DNA from: Saturnia japonica
Lineage: Eukaryota; Arthropoda; Insecta; Lepidoptera; Saturniidae
Length of the DNA stretch: 64,000 nt
Direction of reading: 5' to 3'
NCBI GenBank assembly: GCA_033032175.1
Contig: CM065321.1
Coordinates: forward strand, 1,014,501-1,078,500
Shown: in pieces, positions 12,019 through 21,863 of the stretch
Position numbering within the stretch: position 1 is the stretch's first letter
Layout of the letters: each line of letters opens with the position of its first letter
Position numbers and translations under genes: made by a program
The notes under the pieces: model-generated
The model's input: only the letters and a program-made list of their open reading frames with translations
The model's database searches: none
What the model was told of the DNA's origin: nothing

Positions 12019-12569
12019 GTTTAAGAAATTCAGTATATACTAACAATAAAATAAAGAGAAATTGTGCAAATTTTGTGAGGGTCATCTCTGTTAATACCAG
12101 TCACATTTGAAAAATTCAATTTGCATTTCATAGCTTATTTATTAAGGTTTATAGGGTATATATTTTTATAATATCACGCTAAGACTCTAAGGGGTAGATC
12201 AGTAACCATGACGTGGGCTGCAGCTAGTATTAAATGTATAGGTGTGTAATAAGTATCATACAGAAGCTGGAAACAGTCAAGTGGCGTGCTAATGAGAAAA
12301 TTAGTTGATGATAAGCGAGACGACATCCGAGTACCGGCCTTCTAGTAGACAGACGAATGTGTAGGATTTTTCAACAAAATGAAATCCAAATTTAGTCTGA
12401 CGCTCACCTTGCTAACTGACACCCTTTATCATTCACCTGAGAAGCTGTTCCCTTTTAAACTGTGTCTTTCCAAGCTATCTTCGTCTCCATCCTTTTTTTT
12501 AAATTAATTTATTTAGGTGAACACAACCGTTACATTGATATGTTTAAATCTTATACTATACTATAATAT

Positions 12570-12772
12570 AACAGAGCGGAAGAGATTTTTCGTTTGTTTA
12601 AAACCGCTATTCTCTGGAACGTAAGTTAGAGAAATTCTTTTTGTTTGGAATAGTATAGGCTATCTAACATTAGGTTAAATCTCTCAGATAGCCTTAACTA
12701 TTGATTGTTGTTAAGTAAGTCGGGAAGTGAAAGCGTTCCCGAACTGCTTTATCCCAATGCGCTGACATCAGG
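12570..12772 (+). repeat. Dispersed repeat, second copy, left half
   Basis: Matches 11409-11625 of the intact copy ('agcggaagagattttt', 'ctattctctggaac', 'ggctatctaacattagg', 'cccgaactgctttatcc'). Homology stops at about 12772, where LINE-derived sequence begins, and resumes at about 13606. Confidence 0.7.
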
Positions 12773-12820
12773 CTCCTAACCGTTTTCGGTTACAGCGACC
12801 GCAAGATCTGTTCATTCTAA

Positions 12821-13385
12821 GAGCGGCCACATAAAGTCGAAATTCCTTTTCGGGATTTCAATTTGAAATATCTTATCGCGGGATTCCGTACATATTTCAC
12901 ACACATAAGTTTATTTCCGTTCGGAATAACAAGGCTCAGGTTGAGAGACAACGACCATTGAGTTCAGACATTTTAACAGCGATGGACGACGATTTTCTAC
13001 GTGCGATTGCATTGTTACTGTATCTTGCTAAGAAGAAGAAAATATGTCGCTGTTACTGGGTACATCCACTTAACACATAAAGATTGTAAGACAGTCAATA
13101 TTATATAAAATATAATAAATTAATACATAATAATTAAACATTATATAATATTATATTCCGTACGTAACTAACGAATGTGTGATGCGTCTCGTACAAAATC
13201 TATGAAAGAGATGCATTCGAAACAGTTTTTTTCCGTGCGAGATTCCGGGCGCACAAGGTACCATGCGGAATTTCGAATCGGAGAAAACTACGAACGGTAA
13301 ACTACTGTATGTTTTATGATAGGCCCATAGATTTGTATGGATTTACTGCGTTCCGAAACGGAATTCCGACTGTAAGTGGCCGCTC
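12821..13385 (+). mobile_element. Non-autonomous PIF/Harbinger-type DNA transposon
   Basis: The element is 565 bp. It has terminal inverted repeats that start GAGCGGCCAC on the left and end GTGGCCGCTC on the right, with matching inner sequence (agtcg.aattcc.tttcgg). It is flanked by the same 3-bp TAA at 12818-12820 and 13386-13388, the target-site length and type expected of Harbinger elements. An internal 32-codon remnant includes the Y-W-V-H-P-L motif found near the start of Harbinger nuclease proteins. It has no nuclease domain and must have moved with enzyme supplied elsewhere. Confidence 0.8.
12982..13080 (+). pseudogene. Remnant N terminus of a Harbinger transposase
   Basis: ATG at 12982, stop at 13078-13080, 32 residues: an acidic start (MDDDFLRAIALLL), a Lys-rich turn, then YWVHPLN. 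The W-V-H-P motif is a familiar early landmark in insect HARBI1-like transposases (recalled from the family). The rest of the protein, including the DDE catalytic residues, is absent because the element is internally deleted. Confidence 0.6.
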
Positions 13386-13566
13386 TAACAGTCTGATTGT
13401 TCCGCCCTTTCGTGTGCACGTACATGACTGATGTACCCTACCTTCGCCGTAAATGTGCGATCACACTTGGGGCAAGTCAGAACACCGTTACAGTAGTTGT
13501 AACGTATAGCCGTAGGTGGTCTAGCTTTCAGTTTATTACGCTTATTGTCTAGCTCTTTCTTTTGTC
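13386..13566 (-). pseudogene. LINE ORF C terminus with zinc-finger-like end
   Basis: Read from about 13566 down to 13386, about 60 codons stay open. A basic stretch (NKRNKLKARPPTA) is followed by a C2H2-like finger, TCPKCDRTFTAKVGYISHVR then AH. It then reads ERAEQSDC and a stop that falls on the Harbinger target site. A C-x2-C...H-x3-5-H finger at the extreme C terminus is seen in several insect non-LTR retrotransposon polyproteins. The reverse transcriptase itself is not present here. Confidence 0.6.
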
Positions 13567-13605
13567 CTCAAAAGTGTAATTCATTTGGTTTAAAAGACGA
13601 ACCCT

Positions 13606-13963
13606 GGCATAATGGTCAATGATACGTAATACAATGTTTTACAAAAATATTAGTCCTTAGTATATCTAAAAAAAGTCCGCGATAGCATATGACTATCTAT
13701 TATACATAAGCCACAATAAGGCATTTTGTGACAAAAATTTGTTGAAAATTAAAAATAGATTTATGAGCATTATTTTTAGGCATGGCATATTACTTCTTAG
13801 GAACAAAAGTTACTTGATCATAAAGACAATTTTATGAAGTAAAATTTTTTCTTTATAGCATGTTATTTGGAATTATCTGTACTTATGGGAAGAACAATTA
13901 TGATAAGTCACGGTTGCGTTGGCGGTACGGTGTTTGTCGAATAAAAATAACACGGGTGAAACC
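13606..13963 (+). repeat. Dispersed repeat, second copy, right half
   Basis: Matches 11640-12018 of the intact copy almost throughout ('ataagccacaataaggc', 'ttttgtgacaaa', 'gaacaaaagttactt', 'gttggcggt.cggtgtttgtcg'). The pair shows how the LINE and Harbinger insertions split this copy. Confidence 0.7.
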
Positions 13964-14699
13964 GTGGTGCACAGTTAGTATAAAATACAAAAATGGCCTA
14001 CAATATCATATGTCGATATATATCTATAAATCATTATTGAAAAATCATAACGTTACAATAATTTAAAGTAAAAGTAATAAATGTAACATTCATTAAGCAA
14101 AACGGTAAAAGGAAAATTCTGAACAACAATTACATAATTTATTATTTCGCGAATGAGGTCGTACACACAAATATTAAAATAAAGGAAAGAACATACACAT
14201 CAGTGGAATTTATATTACACCGATTAGTCCATTGAAATGTTGTATTTTTATTTTATGTTTGTATGAAAATCCATAATTTTTGAAGATGGATGTATAAAAA
14301 TTGGTATTTAACAACTGAGTTACAAAGTTCGTTTGGTTCAGTATAATTCCTAAAAAAAGGGACTTAAAGACATAATTATAATGGAACGTGACTATACAAC
14401 AGCACAGTTTTAATACTAGAAATAGACATAAATTAGTCGTATTATATTTTATACTTTTAGGCTATAGTACCTAATCAAGCGGTGTAGGTTGGAATCTGTA
14501 CCCCACTGGATAGCAACCATTTCTTTTAGTTGGTTGTGTTTCGGAACCAATCGGAATATATACAGCTTCCAAGAGATTTGTTGGCCGCATGCTTTATCCT
14601 TTTTCGACTAATGATTTTATGACTAATAATTCTGTTTTAACTAATTGTTATATTTTTGACTAGTTAACATTTTTTGACTAATTACCTTTATTTTTTCAG

Positions 14700-14847
14700 A
14701 ACACCATTACGATCTCCTCGGCGCAAGTCCGGTTTCCCTAGAAGACTGGGCAGGTCAGAGTTTAGTATGGACGACGACGAATACTCTCCGAGCAACTCTG
14801 TCACTTCTGTTAACTCGTTGGCCAGTTTGCTAAAAGAAAAATTACAG
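14700..14847 (+). CDS. GH31-type glycosidase (MYORG-like), exon 2 in window
   Basis: A 148-bp exon after a strong ttttttcag acceptor and before attacag|gtaaac. One base completes the Lys codon from the previous exon, then 49 codons follow (residues 34-82 of the in-window protein). It is basic at first (SPRRKSGFPRRLGRSEF), then acidic and Ser-rich (MDDDEYSPSNSVTSVNSLAS). This fits a cytoplasmic tail ahead of a type II membrane anchor. The in-frame ATG at 14767 has a good insect start context and could start a shorter isoform if transcription begins inside the preceding intron. Confidence 0.8.
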
Positions 14848-15657
14848 GTAAACTTGATAAAGAAAATAATATATTTATACGCATAAAATATCCCGGTGAC
14901 TAATTCATCCATCCATGCATAGTTCAGTTTACTGGTCCTCAAATTAATTATCTATACAGAGCTCGTTTGACTGAATGTAGACACATGGGGGAACCCATGA
15001 TGGATAAACTCCGTAGCTAGGCAGTTCGAGAAGCTTACGTGAGATACCTAATTATTAGTAAATAATAAGTAGGTAAGCCCCAAGGTACTCTTTATCTTTA
15101 GCTTACTTCAACAGAGCGCTTTCGCATTTGTAACCAATTGATCCTGCAGGGAGGTGTATCTAATTTTCTTATAACCCCAAACGCAGAAAAAGAGATGTTT
15201 AACGTGTGCATCGGGGTATCTGTGTATGTGTGTAGCATCTTAGCTTACAAACGGCTGAACCGATTATGATCTAGTTTGTTTTGTTTGAGAGGTGACTTCA
15301 TCGAGAATGTTACCTCTATCGATGATTCAAGAAAATATGTTGAGCCGTTGGAAAAATATATGCTCTTATATACTTAGTTGATAAATATATGTGAGCATCT
15401 TCCCCAGGTCTAATTGAGTCGAGATTTGATATTTTGTTACTTCAATGATATTAGAAAAAGCTTGACCTGATGCTGCAGTGTCATTTGATAGCCATAGGAT
15501 ACCTAACTCCTGACCAACTTACAGCAATGATATCGTATCTGGGCTCATTGGAATAGCCCAATGAATAGGTCACTTATGTCGGGGCTTCATTAAATTTTCA
15601 ATTTACCTGGTAACAAATTATATTAGGAAATTTTTAAGAAAATCATCTGTTTTTTAG
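14848..15657 (+). other. Intron
   Basis: Bounded by gtaaac and a tgttttttag acceptor. It contains a repeat-like phrase at 15220-15300 ('cttacaaacggctgaaccg') common in lepidopteran repeats; nothing coding was seen. Confidence 0.8.
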
Positions 15658-15880
15658 AGCATACCACAAAAAATCCGCAAGAAACCCACGGACTACAAGC
15701 TTCGTGCGTTCGTCGGGCTGATGTTCCTCGCTGTGGTATTCTTTGTGGGATTCGCTTATGTGCTGTACCATCAGCAGGCTCTCACTAAGGCGTACTTCCA
15801 CAACGTCCAGTTCAACGAGCCCAAGAGACTCATCAGGATATATAATAAGGATGACGTTGAGATACTGAAAGCAAGTTTAG
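15658..15880 (+). CDS. GH31-type glycosidase (MYORG-like), membrane-anchor exon
   Basis: A 223-bp exon giving residues 83-156 plus one base. Basic residues (KIRKKPTDYKLR) lie just before a single hydrophobic segment at about residues 99-119 (AFVGLMFLAVVFFVGFAYVL). There is no cleavable signal peptide, so the protein should be a type II membrane protein with its C-terminal bulk in the ER/Golgi lumen or nuclear-envelope lumen, as described for MYORG. The residues after the anchor (FNEPKRLIRIY, KDDVEIL) begin the luminal part. Donor is TTTAG|gtgagt. Confidence 0.9.
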
Positions 15881-16092
15881 GTGAGTGATGGACTCTCTAG
15901 GGCTTTTTCTTGTTTCCTCTACAAATTTTTTCTTTTTTATATAAAAAAAAAAAAAAATTTTAAAATTTCATCTGTTTATTACCAAAAATAGCACAAAAAA
16001 AATATTATACAAATCCTTAACTCTAATCTTAACTAAAAAGATTTTATAGAAAAGGAGTTAAGCTACCTACTTAAATAACTAAATGGTTTTAA

Positions 16093-16410
16093 TTAACCTT
16101 TAAAAAAATATCGCTTGAGTATATTTTTGATTTGGCTTCTATTTTTGTTTTCAAGCTTCTCGACTATAGCTTTAGGTAATCTATTTAACGTACTGGGTAG
16201 AATGCATCTCCGAACCCTCTCACCGTACACGTTGTTACATTTAGGTATTTCAAATGTCGGAAGATATACCAGATTACGTAAGGTCACAGGTCTTACTGTC
16301 CTATTTAAGTTCCACTTACAGTTACTGTATTGAGTTACAATTGCCAAATCCAATTTATCGAAAATGCTCAGAACTTTACAATAATTAAATAAATAATGAT
16401 AGTTATCTTT
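16093..16410 (-). pseudogene. LINE reverse transcriptase C-terminal remnant
   Basis: Read leftwards, about 105 codons are open and end in a stop at 16093, beginning near NYHYLFNYCKVLSIFDKLDL. Key phrases are RTVRPVTLRNLVYLP, YGERVRRCILPSTLNRLP and IKNILKRYFFKG. The pattern of a V/L-P strand, a 'gp.lWN.LP' helix and a final 'FK..LK.Y' helix is the C-terminal end of non-LTR retrotransposon polymerases. An A-rich stretch downstream on that strand (T/A tracts near 15940-15970) fits a 3' end. The upstream polymerase domains are gone (5' truncation). Confidence 0.7.
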
Positions 16411-16469
16411 GTATATGTTTATATGTTATATGTTTTAGTGCTTGGTCACAATGTGACCTTTTTTATACT

Positions 16470-16920
16470 ACTAAAGTGGCAAACAAGCTTACGGACCACC
16501 TTATGGTAAGTGGTTACCGTATTCTATCAGTGCTTGTAATACCATAGATATCACTGGCGCATTGCTGATCTTGAATGGGAACCTTGAAATCCTACTGACT
16601 GCAGGAACAATACGAGGTTATTTGGCTGCGATATTCTGTAAGGTGGAGGCATTCCACCAGTCGGACTGTAACAAATAGAGAGAAATCTCCAAAGAAATTT
16701 CTGCGGCCTACCTCTTTTTGAACTCTCCCTTCTCCGAGGAGCTTACTGTTGGAGCATAACAGGAGTTTATTAGGCTGCGGTACTTAGGATCTTTTGCTGT
16801 GTTAGGTTCATAGGCATAACGATTGTGAGTCTCAATAAATCCTAATCTGGTCTTAGATAGCACTTCACTTACCATGAGGTATGCTGTAGTTTTTCTAAAG
16901 AGCTTCGTCTGAAAAAAAAA
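16470..16920. repeat. Probable dispersed repeat
   Basis: The phrase 'caagcttacggaccaccttatggtaagtgg' and the later 'catagatatcactggcgcattgctga' have the form of a repeat head found very often in Lepidoptera (recalled). GC is above that of the flanks. Borders and class are uncertain and no open frame persists. Confidence 0.45.
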
Positions 16921-17640
16921 ACAGAGCCGAGATTTTCATACGAATTTTATAGGTGAAGATAAAACGGAAAGAATGCCTTGGAATTGGATTCATTAAAGTT
17001 CAAATAACTAAACTAATGAATCACTAAGATAGTGGTTTGAAATCCTTTTTTTTATCCGGGTAAAAGTGGAATCAGTATTTGTAAATTTTGATAACAACGA
17101 ATTCACTGCGATAACAAACCACCAACAACCGCCATCAAATATTATTACTGTCCTGTTATTAGTAAATAATTACTTAACTGCTTTCACGCCCTTATAAATA
17201 TAAAAATCAATGGATTTAAAAGTTATAAAAGGGTCACCATTCAACATTAGAATGAGCACTGCAACTGGAACACATCGATATGTCGACCGGACTTAGACGA
17301 CAGATTTATAGTGATACTATGCAATTACTAGAGACTACATTGAGACATCGCATTTCAAGTTTCTTGAAATGCCACTTCCGTCTAAACATACGTCACATCG
17401 TACGAGTTGTCATATTTTATTTTTAATTTTAGCCTGTTGGGTATCATTTTAGTGTGCTTTTGCTGGTTAAAAAAGCTCCCTCCGCCAGATTTCCCAGTCA
17501 TCCTTTTGGTAGTGTTATATAAATTAATTTACCGTGATGTAAAGACGTTTCACACATAGTTTTATAGTGCGCGTGAAATACTAAGAATAAAATTAATAAC
17601 TTTACAAGTGGGTTCCCGGCAATAACGAACGAAATACTTA

Positions 17641-17774
17641 AGGCCAATTTTCAAACGTCAGGTAACATTATTTCAGCGATAACTTGGACGTTTTGATGGA
17701 TAATGTATGGGAAAACTGTCAAAATGTAAGAATTATTTCGCGAATAAAGTTATCTGACGATTGAAAAAGTGCCT
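17641..17774. mobile_element. Short hairpin MITE
   Basis: Imperfect inverted arms at 17641-17680 and 17732-17774: 'ttttcaaacgtcaggtaac' on the left against the complement of 'gttatctgacgattgaaaa' on the right, with further pairing inside (ttatttc.gcgataa). About 130 bp in all, enough to fold back on itself. No coding capacity and no clear target duplication. Confidence 0.6.
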
Positions 17775-18185
17775 CAAACTAGCGTATGGTAACGTCCCTA
17801 CTCGCTACGCACAATTTATTTGTCTAGACGAGTCTTGTGTTTGTTCTTAGATTATGACTAGCTGTGCCCTGCGGTTTCTTCTGTGTTTTTATTCGATTAA
17901 CTTTCGAACACACCGCCATCAATGTACCCCGTTGTAGTATATTTTTGTTGCTTGCTACTCGGCTTAGGATCGTAGTGTGCAGTTATTATTCTATATTACG
18001 GTTTTCTAAATAAATTAGGCTATAAAATGCAAAAAGAGTTTTTCAAGTGAGAATGGTAGTTTTAGAGATAGGCGTTCAAAATAACAAAACAAAAAACTAA
18101 CATGTCTTAAACTTTATAAAGAAAATACTATAAAATATAACTAAACTATTGTACTTATATTATATAAGTATATTGATGTTTCCAG

Positions 18186-18365
18186 CTGTCAATCTACATG
18201 GTAAAATGAAAGCGTTCCCCTGTCTCCCTGAACATCGTCGCCAAGATGGATCCGAGTGTCTGGAATGGCTGCATATGCTACGATTCTACCTCAAGTCCTT
18301 ACCTCATGACCCCGGTGTCGACAACACTACGTGCTATTCTGTTCATTGGAAAGCGTTAAGAGCTG
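18186..18365 (+). CDS. GH31-type glycosidase (MYORG-like), exon 4 in window
   Basis: A 180-bp exon after gtttccag. Two bases complete an Ala codon, then 59 codons and one base (residues 157-217). It is luminal sequence with three Cys (FPCLPEH, SECLEW, TTCYSV) and one N-glycosylation sequon (DNTTC). This lies in the N-terminal beta-rich region before the GH31 barrel. The Cys residues suggest disulfides in a secretory compartment. The donor GCTG|gtaagg keeps phase with the next exon. Confidence 0.9.
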
Positions 18366-18909
18366 GTAAGGTTAAATCAAATTCAAATTAAATTTTATTC
18401 AGATTACTTCATAGACAGTGTCGTGAACGTTAATAAGAATACCACTGGTGCTGCTAAAAAGTATCTACTATATAAACACTATTGGTTTACCACTAGATTT
18501 ACTATATATTTGTGAGAATTTTAGGTATTTCTAAAAATCGGATGAAGATACTGGCCTTCTCTATCACGTCTGAATATTTACTTACACTCGATGTAGCAGT
18601 AAACGTAATAATGAACTTTGTTTATTTAAATAAATGATAATAAATTATTGTTTTATTAACAAGTTTCTGATAGTAGATACTACGGACTGCGCTCAAGATA
18701 ATATTGGACAGCGTTTACCTACAATATATTATACATAAAACTAATGAATATTGAGAGTAAATAATAAGCATAAAGCAATTTTGGAATTCACTTTCTTTTT
18801 TATGTTATGCTCAACACCACTTTGTTTCTTATTCTTGTCAATTGATGGTACATTCGAACAATTTCTGTTAATGACTATAGACTATTTATAAATCTATTAT
18901 ATCTTTCAG
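18366..18909 (+). other. Intron
   Basis: 544 bp between gtaagg and tctttcag. AT-rich; no feature recognised. Confidence 0.85.
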
Positions 18910-20315
18910 ATGTAATGCCAAATGATTGCTTCGATTGGAGTGACACAAAAGCCCACTGGTATGGCGGCGGACAGTCCAGCAACTTGACGTGGCCTCTAAA
19001 CTCTGGCTCGATCGACTATACTCCGTTCATCACCGGTGATATGCAAAAGTCGCAATGGGGAAACCTTCTCACCAGATATTTCATCAATTCTAAGGGAGCT
19101 GCTATCATCGTTGACGAAGAAACTCCACTTCATGTCTCTATTAATAGAGGCTCCAATGAAATTTGTTTGAAAGCAGCTTACGACGGTTTTGCTTTTGCCA
19201 ACAAATTGACAGAATTCCCTGAAATGAAATACAATATATGCACGTCAATAGATATGAAATCTCTTCATTCTTCCATCCACAGCCATAGAAGTTCCCCTCT
19301 ATGGGACGGTCTTAAACCTGCGGACATGCAAATATTAGAATCATTAATATCAGAACCAGTATGGCAAATTGCTCCAAGATTTAAGCATGAACTGAACGCA
19401 GAAACAATATCTAAATATACTGAAGATGTGATTAATTTAGGTTTCTTGAAGCAGGGTCATGTTCTCATAAATGAACATTGGCAAAACGAGATAGGCGACT
19501 TATCAGTTGATAAAAGTAGATTTGAAACTTTGAATATAACAGTAGATAAGCTCCATAGGCGTGGTTTTAAAGTAGCTTTCACTATTCAGCCTTTCATCAG
19601 CACAGAGAGTAAGAATTTTGCTGAGTGCGTCCAAAAAAGGCTACTTATCAGCGAAAGGAATAGTGACAGGCGGATACCAGCGCTGTCAAGATTTAAATCC
19701 TTACCCAGTGCCGGTGTTGTGGATATTACCAATAATAGATCAGTACCATGGATATTACATAAACTCCAAGATGTGATTGACGAGTATCATATCGATTCCT
19801 TCTATTTAGATCTTGGAACGGCTTACGACATGCCTCATTATTATCGCTGTGAGAGATTTTTGACGAACCCCGATCAATATAAGACGATATTCACAAAGAC
19901 TTTTGAAAAGACCTTAAGTATTATTGGAGTGTCGTCAGCTATATCATTACCTAAACCACCGATATTTGTTTCTTTACCGCCATTTGAGTCTACTTGGGAA
20001 GCGATGCGCCGGGTCATACCAACGATGTTGACTTATGGAGTTAACGGATACCCATTTATAATGCCTGGTGCTGTTGGTGGTGATATCTATTGGCCGGGAA
20101 GCGAACAGTTCTTGCCATCGTCAAAAGGATCATTGGAACCAACAAATTCGACTCAAGAGAACGGTATAGAATTGCCAGATAAAGAATTGTATATGAGATG
20201 GTTACAGATGGCAACATTCTTGCCAGTGATGAAATTCACACATCTTCCAAGCAAATATAACGACGAGAGAGTGCTGGAGGTCGCTAAGAATTTAACGCTT
20301 TTAAGGCAGAAATTG
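18910..20315 (+). CDS. GH31-type glycosidase (MYORG-like), catalytic-domain exon
   Basis: A 1,406-bp exon covering residues 217-685 of the in-window protein. The early motif HWYGGGQSSNLTWPLN (residues 232 on) is the MYORG-branch version of the GH31 N-terminal domain. The (beta/alpha)8 barrel follows: VLINEHWQ, GFKVAFTIQPF, then IDSFYLDLGTAYDMPHYY with the likely nucleophile Asp at residue 517. Next is FESTWEAMRRVIPTMLTYG followed by GYPFIMPGAVGGD and YMRWLQMATFLPVMKFTH. In GH31 enzymes an Asp acid/base sits five residues before the Trp of the 'STW' type motif; here that residue is Pro 574. Several Asn sequons (NLT, NIT, NRS, NST) fit a luminal domain. MYORG is an alpha-galactosidase in vertebrates; activity here is doubtful. 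Confidence 0.92.
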
Positions 20316-20934
20316 GTAAGTTAAATTGACATAATTGACCTGGGAAACCACAAACAAACTTTAAGTGGTCAAGATACCAAGACCAAATACACGGAGGCGG
20401 TTATCTCTTAACCAGGCAAATGAAATTTGTTATAATTTGATATAATATATGCTGAGAGCAAAATGGAGTATTTTCTTTTGCCGATTGTGTAAATTTGAGC
20501 TTCCGAACTATGATGGTCTATCTAATATACCTATTTGGTAATAACAAGAAGTGTCGTGTCTAAATAGGCACGCTATATTAGCTTAGCTACATCAGACAAA
20601 AGACATAAGACAAAATCTCTTTATATACTGGTGATATATCTCTATCCTACGGAAGATCGCAGCCAACAAAATCCTTGTGTTGAATTCCTGCGATAACTTG
20701 GGTTTCCAGAACTCCTTGGAGTAGGGGGGTTCAAGGTCGACAACAAACTTGTGATACCTCTGATGTTCTTGTTTGTTTGATGATTTCTGTATTTAAAAAA
20801 AATCGTAAAGTAAAAATTAAAGATTTTGACGACTAAAAATCATAGTTAATAACTACTCGGTGATCCCTTTCCTAAAACACTTATTTAATTTTTTTAATAA
20901 TATGATTAATATCATATCATATAATTATTTCCAG
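20316..20934 (+). other. Intron
   Basis: 619 bp between TTG|gtaagt and ttatttccag. No feature recognised. Splicing here joins two whole codons, and the intron carries an immediate in-frame stop, so retention would truncate the protein. Confidence 0.85.
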
Positions 20935-21112
20935 GTAACACCACTTCTATTGAAATATAAACGTGAAGCTCTGGAGGAGGGTCTACCTCTGATCCGGCCT
21001 TTGTGGCTGGTGGCGGGCGGTGAACCAGCGTTGCTTGTACAAGACGAATTCGCGATTGGAAACGAGCTTGTTGTTGCCCCAGTGCTAAATCAAGGAGAAA
21101 CTACAAGAGAAG
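20935..21112 (+). CDS. GH31-type glycosidase (MYORG-like), exon 6 in window
   Basis: A 178-bp exon, residues 686-744 plus one base. VTPLLLKYKREALEEGLPLI then RPLWLV, and FAIGNELVVAPVLNQG, are the standard end of the GH31 barrel and the start of the C-terminal beta domain ('p.iRPLw...d.eF.lG..llVAPVl..g'). Phase 0 at the start and phase 1 at the end agree with both neighbours. Donor is GAAG|gtatga. Confidence 0.92.
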
Positions 21113-21473
21113 GTATGACTGACGACTATGAAAGTGTGTAAACAATTCGTCACAGTCATTTGGGATCCGTTTTTCGTTCAATATGTTACCAGACCTTTAG
21201 TTTAGCAAACCAAATCGCCTGTAGCCGTGTATAAGAAGATCGTGGCTTCAACTAGCCCGGTGCATCTCCGATAATTTAATTAGTATAATTTTCCTTTCGG
21301 AAACTTCGGCCCGAGGACTACTATGTCAGATGTCACTTTGCTTAGGAATCTTTTTTCTTTTCCTTTAAAAATCTGATCTAATATTTAAGCAATTTGACTA
21401 ATTTTATTATATAGCAAACTTGTTATCGCTTAATTTACATAGTGATTTTGCAATGTTTTATGAATTTTCACAG
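21113..21473 (+). other. Intron
   Basis: 361 bp between gtatga and gaattttcacag. No feature recognised. Confidence 0.85.
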
Positions 21474-21613
21474 TGTACCTGCCGTCTGGTCTATGGCTTG
21501 ACGGTATCGACGGATCGCTGCGTAAAGGGAACCGATGGATGCACGAGTACAAGGTGCCTTTGGACAAGGTTGCTTACTTCACCAGAAGACCAGATGACAT
21601 GAGATTTAGATAA
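21474..21613 (+). CDS. GH31-type glycosidase (MYORG-like), last exon
   Basis: A 140-bp exon that completes a Val codon and encodes residues 746-790, ending in TAA at 21611-21613. VYLPSGLWLDG, then HEYKVPLDKVAYFTRRP, is the normal GH31 C terminus (VYLP.G.W...G......y.vpld.vp.F). Its length and match show the protein ends naturally here. The in-window coding total is 2,373 bases with all seven phases consistent. Confidence 0.92.
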
Positions 21614-21857
21614 TTTTAGACTGAATGCTCATAACCCTCGCAGAGTATTGAGCTTTCGCTGTACTTTAAAATTTTCACGATCAAAATTACCAATGTATTG
21701 TATATTAGATAAACAATTCGAAATGAACATTTCGTCACAGTTGCGAGGTACTTGGTTGAACTAAGAACCGCGTGAGCAGAGGAAATTATAATGTGGGATT
21801 ATTGATGGTAAGATACCCCTCGCATAAGTATTATTGTGCTAATAAGTAAATAATAAT

Positions 21858-21863
21858 AATAAA
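21858..21863 (+). terminator. Candidate poly(A) signal for the GH31-type gene
   Basis: AATAAA 245 bp after the stop codon. Other AATAAA motifs follow at 22398-22403 and 22886-22891, so 3' UTR length cannot be fixed from sequence. Confidence 0.4.

Larger units (their letters stand above)
12773..13605 (-). mobile_element. LINE 3' fragment inserted in the repeat and itself interrupted
   Basis: Outside the Harbinger element this segment reads on the minus strand as the end of a non-LTR retrotransposon ORF (13566-13386) followed by about 45 bp of 3' UTR (12817-12773, with 'ccgaaaacggttaggagcc'). It separates the two halves of the second dispersed-repeat copy, so it inserted into that repeat. Exact borders are approximate. 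Confidence 0.6.
1516..14699 (+). other. Long intron (13.2 kb) of the GH31-type gene
   Basis: It runs from the gtaagc donor at 1516 to the polypyrimidine/ttttttcag acceptor ending at 14699. It holds the repeats, SINE, nested mobile elements, coding-like island and promoter-like block listed separately. Elsewhere it is plain AT-rich sequence with no frame I can support, including 9120-10000 and 14000-14690. Small frames at 6977-7290 and 10386-10583 are in somewhat GC-richer stretches but match nothing I recognise. Confidence 0.6.
15881..18185 (+). other. Intron with a LINE remnant, a dispersed repeat and a MITE
   Basis: Bounded by gtgagt and gtttccag. A 15-A run lies at 15940-15960. The LINE fragment, the 16470-16920 repeat and the hairpin MITE are listed separately. 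The rest, 16920-17620 and 17800-18185, shows nothing I can identify. Confidence 0.85.

Noticed and set aside
1..21613. A bacterial or viral genome segment
   Set aside because: Multi-exon gene with GT/AG introns, SINE and LINE remnants and low coding density indicate an animal nuclear genome.
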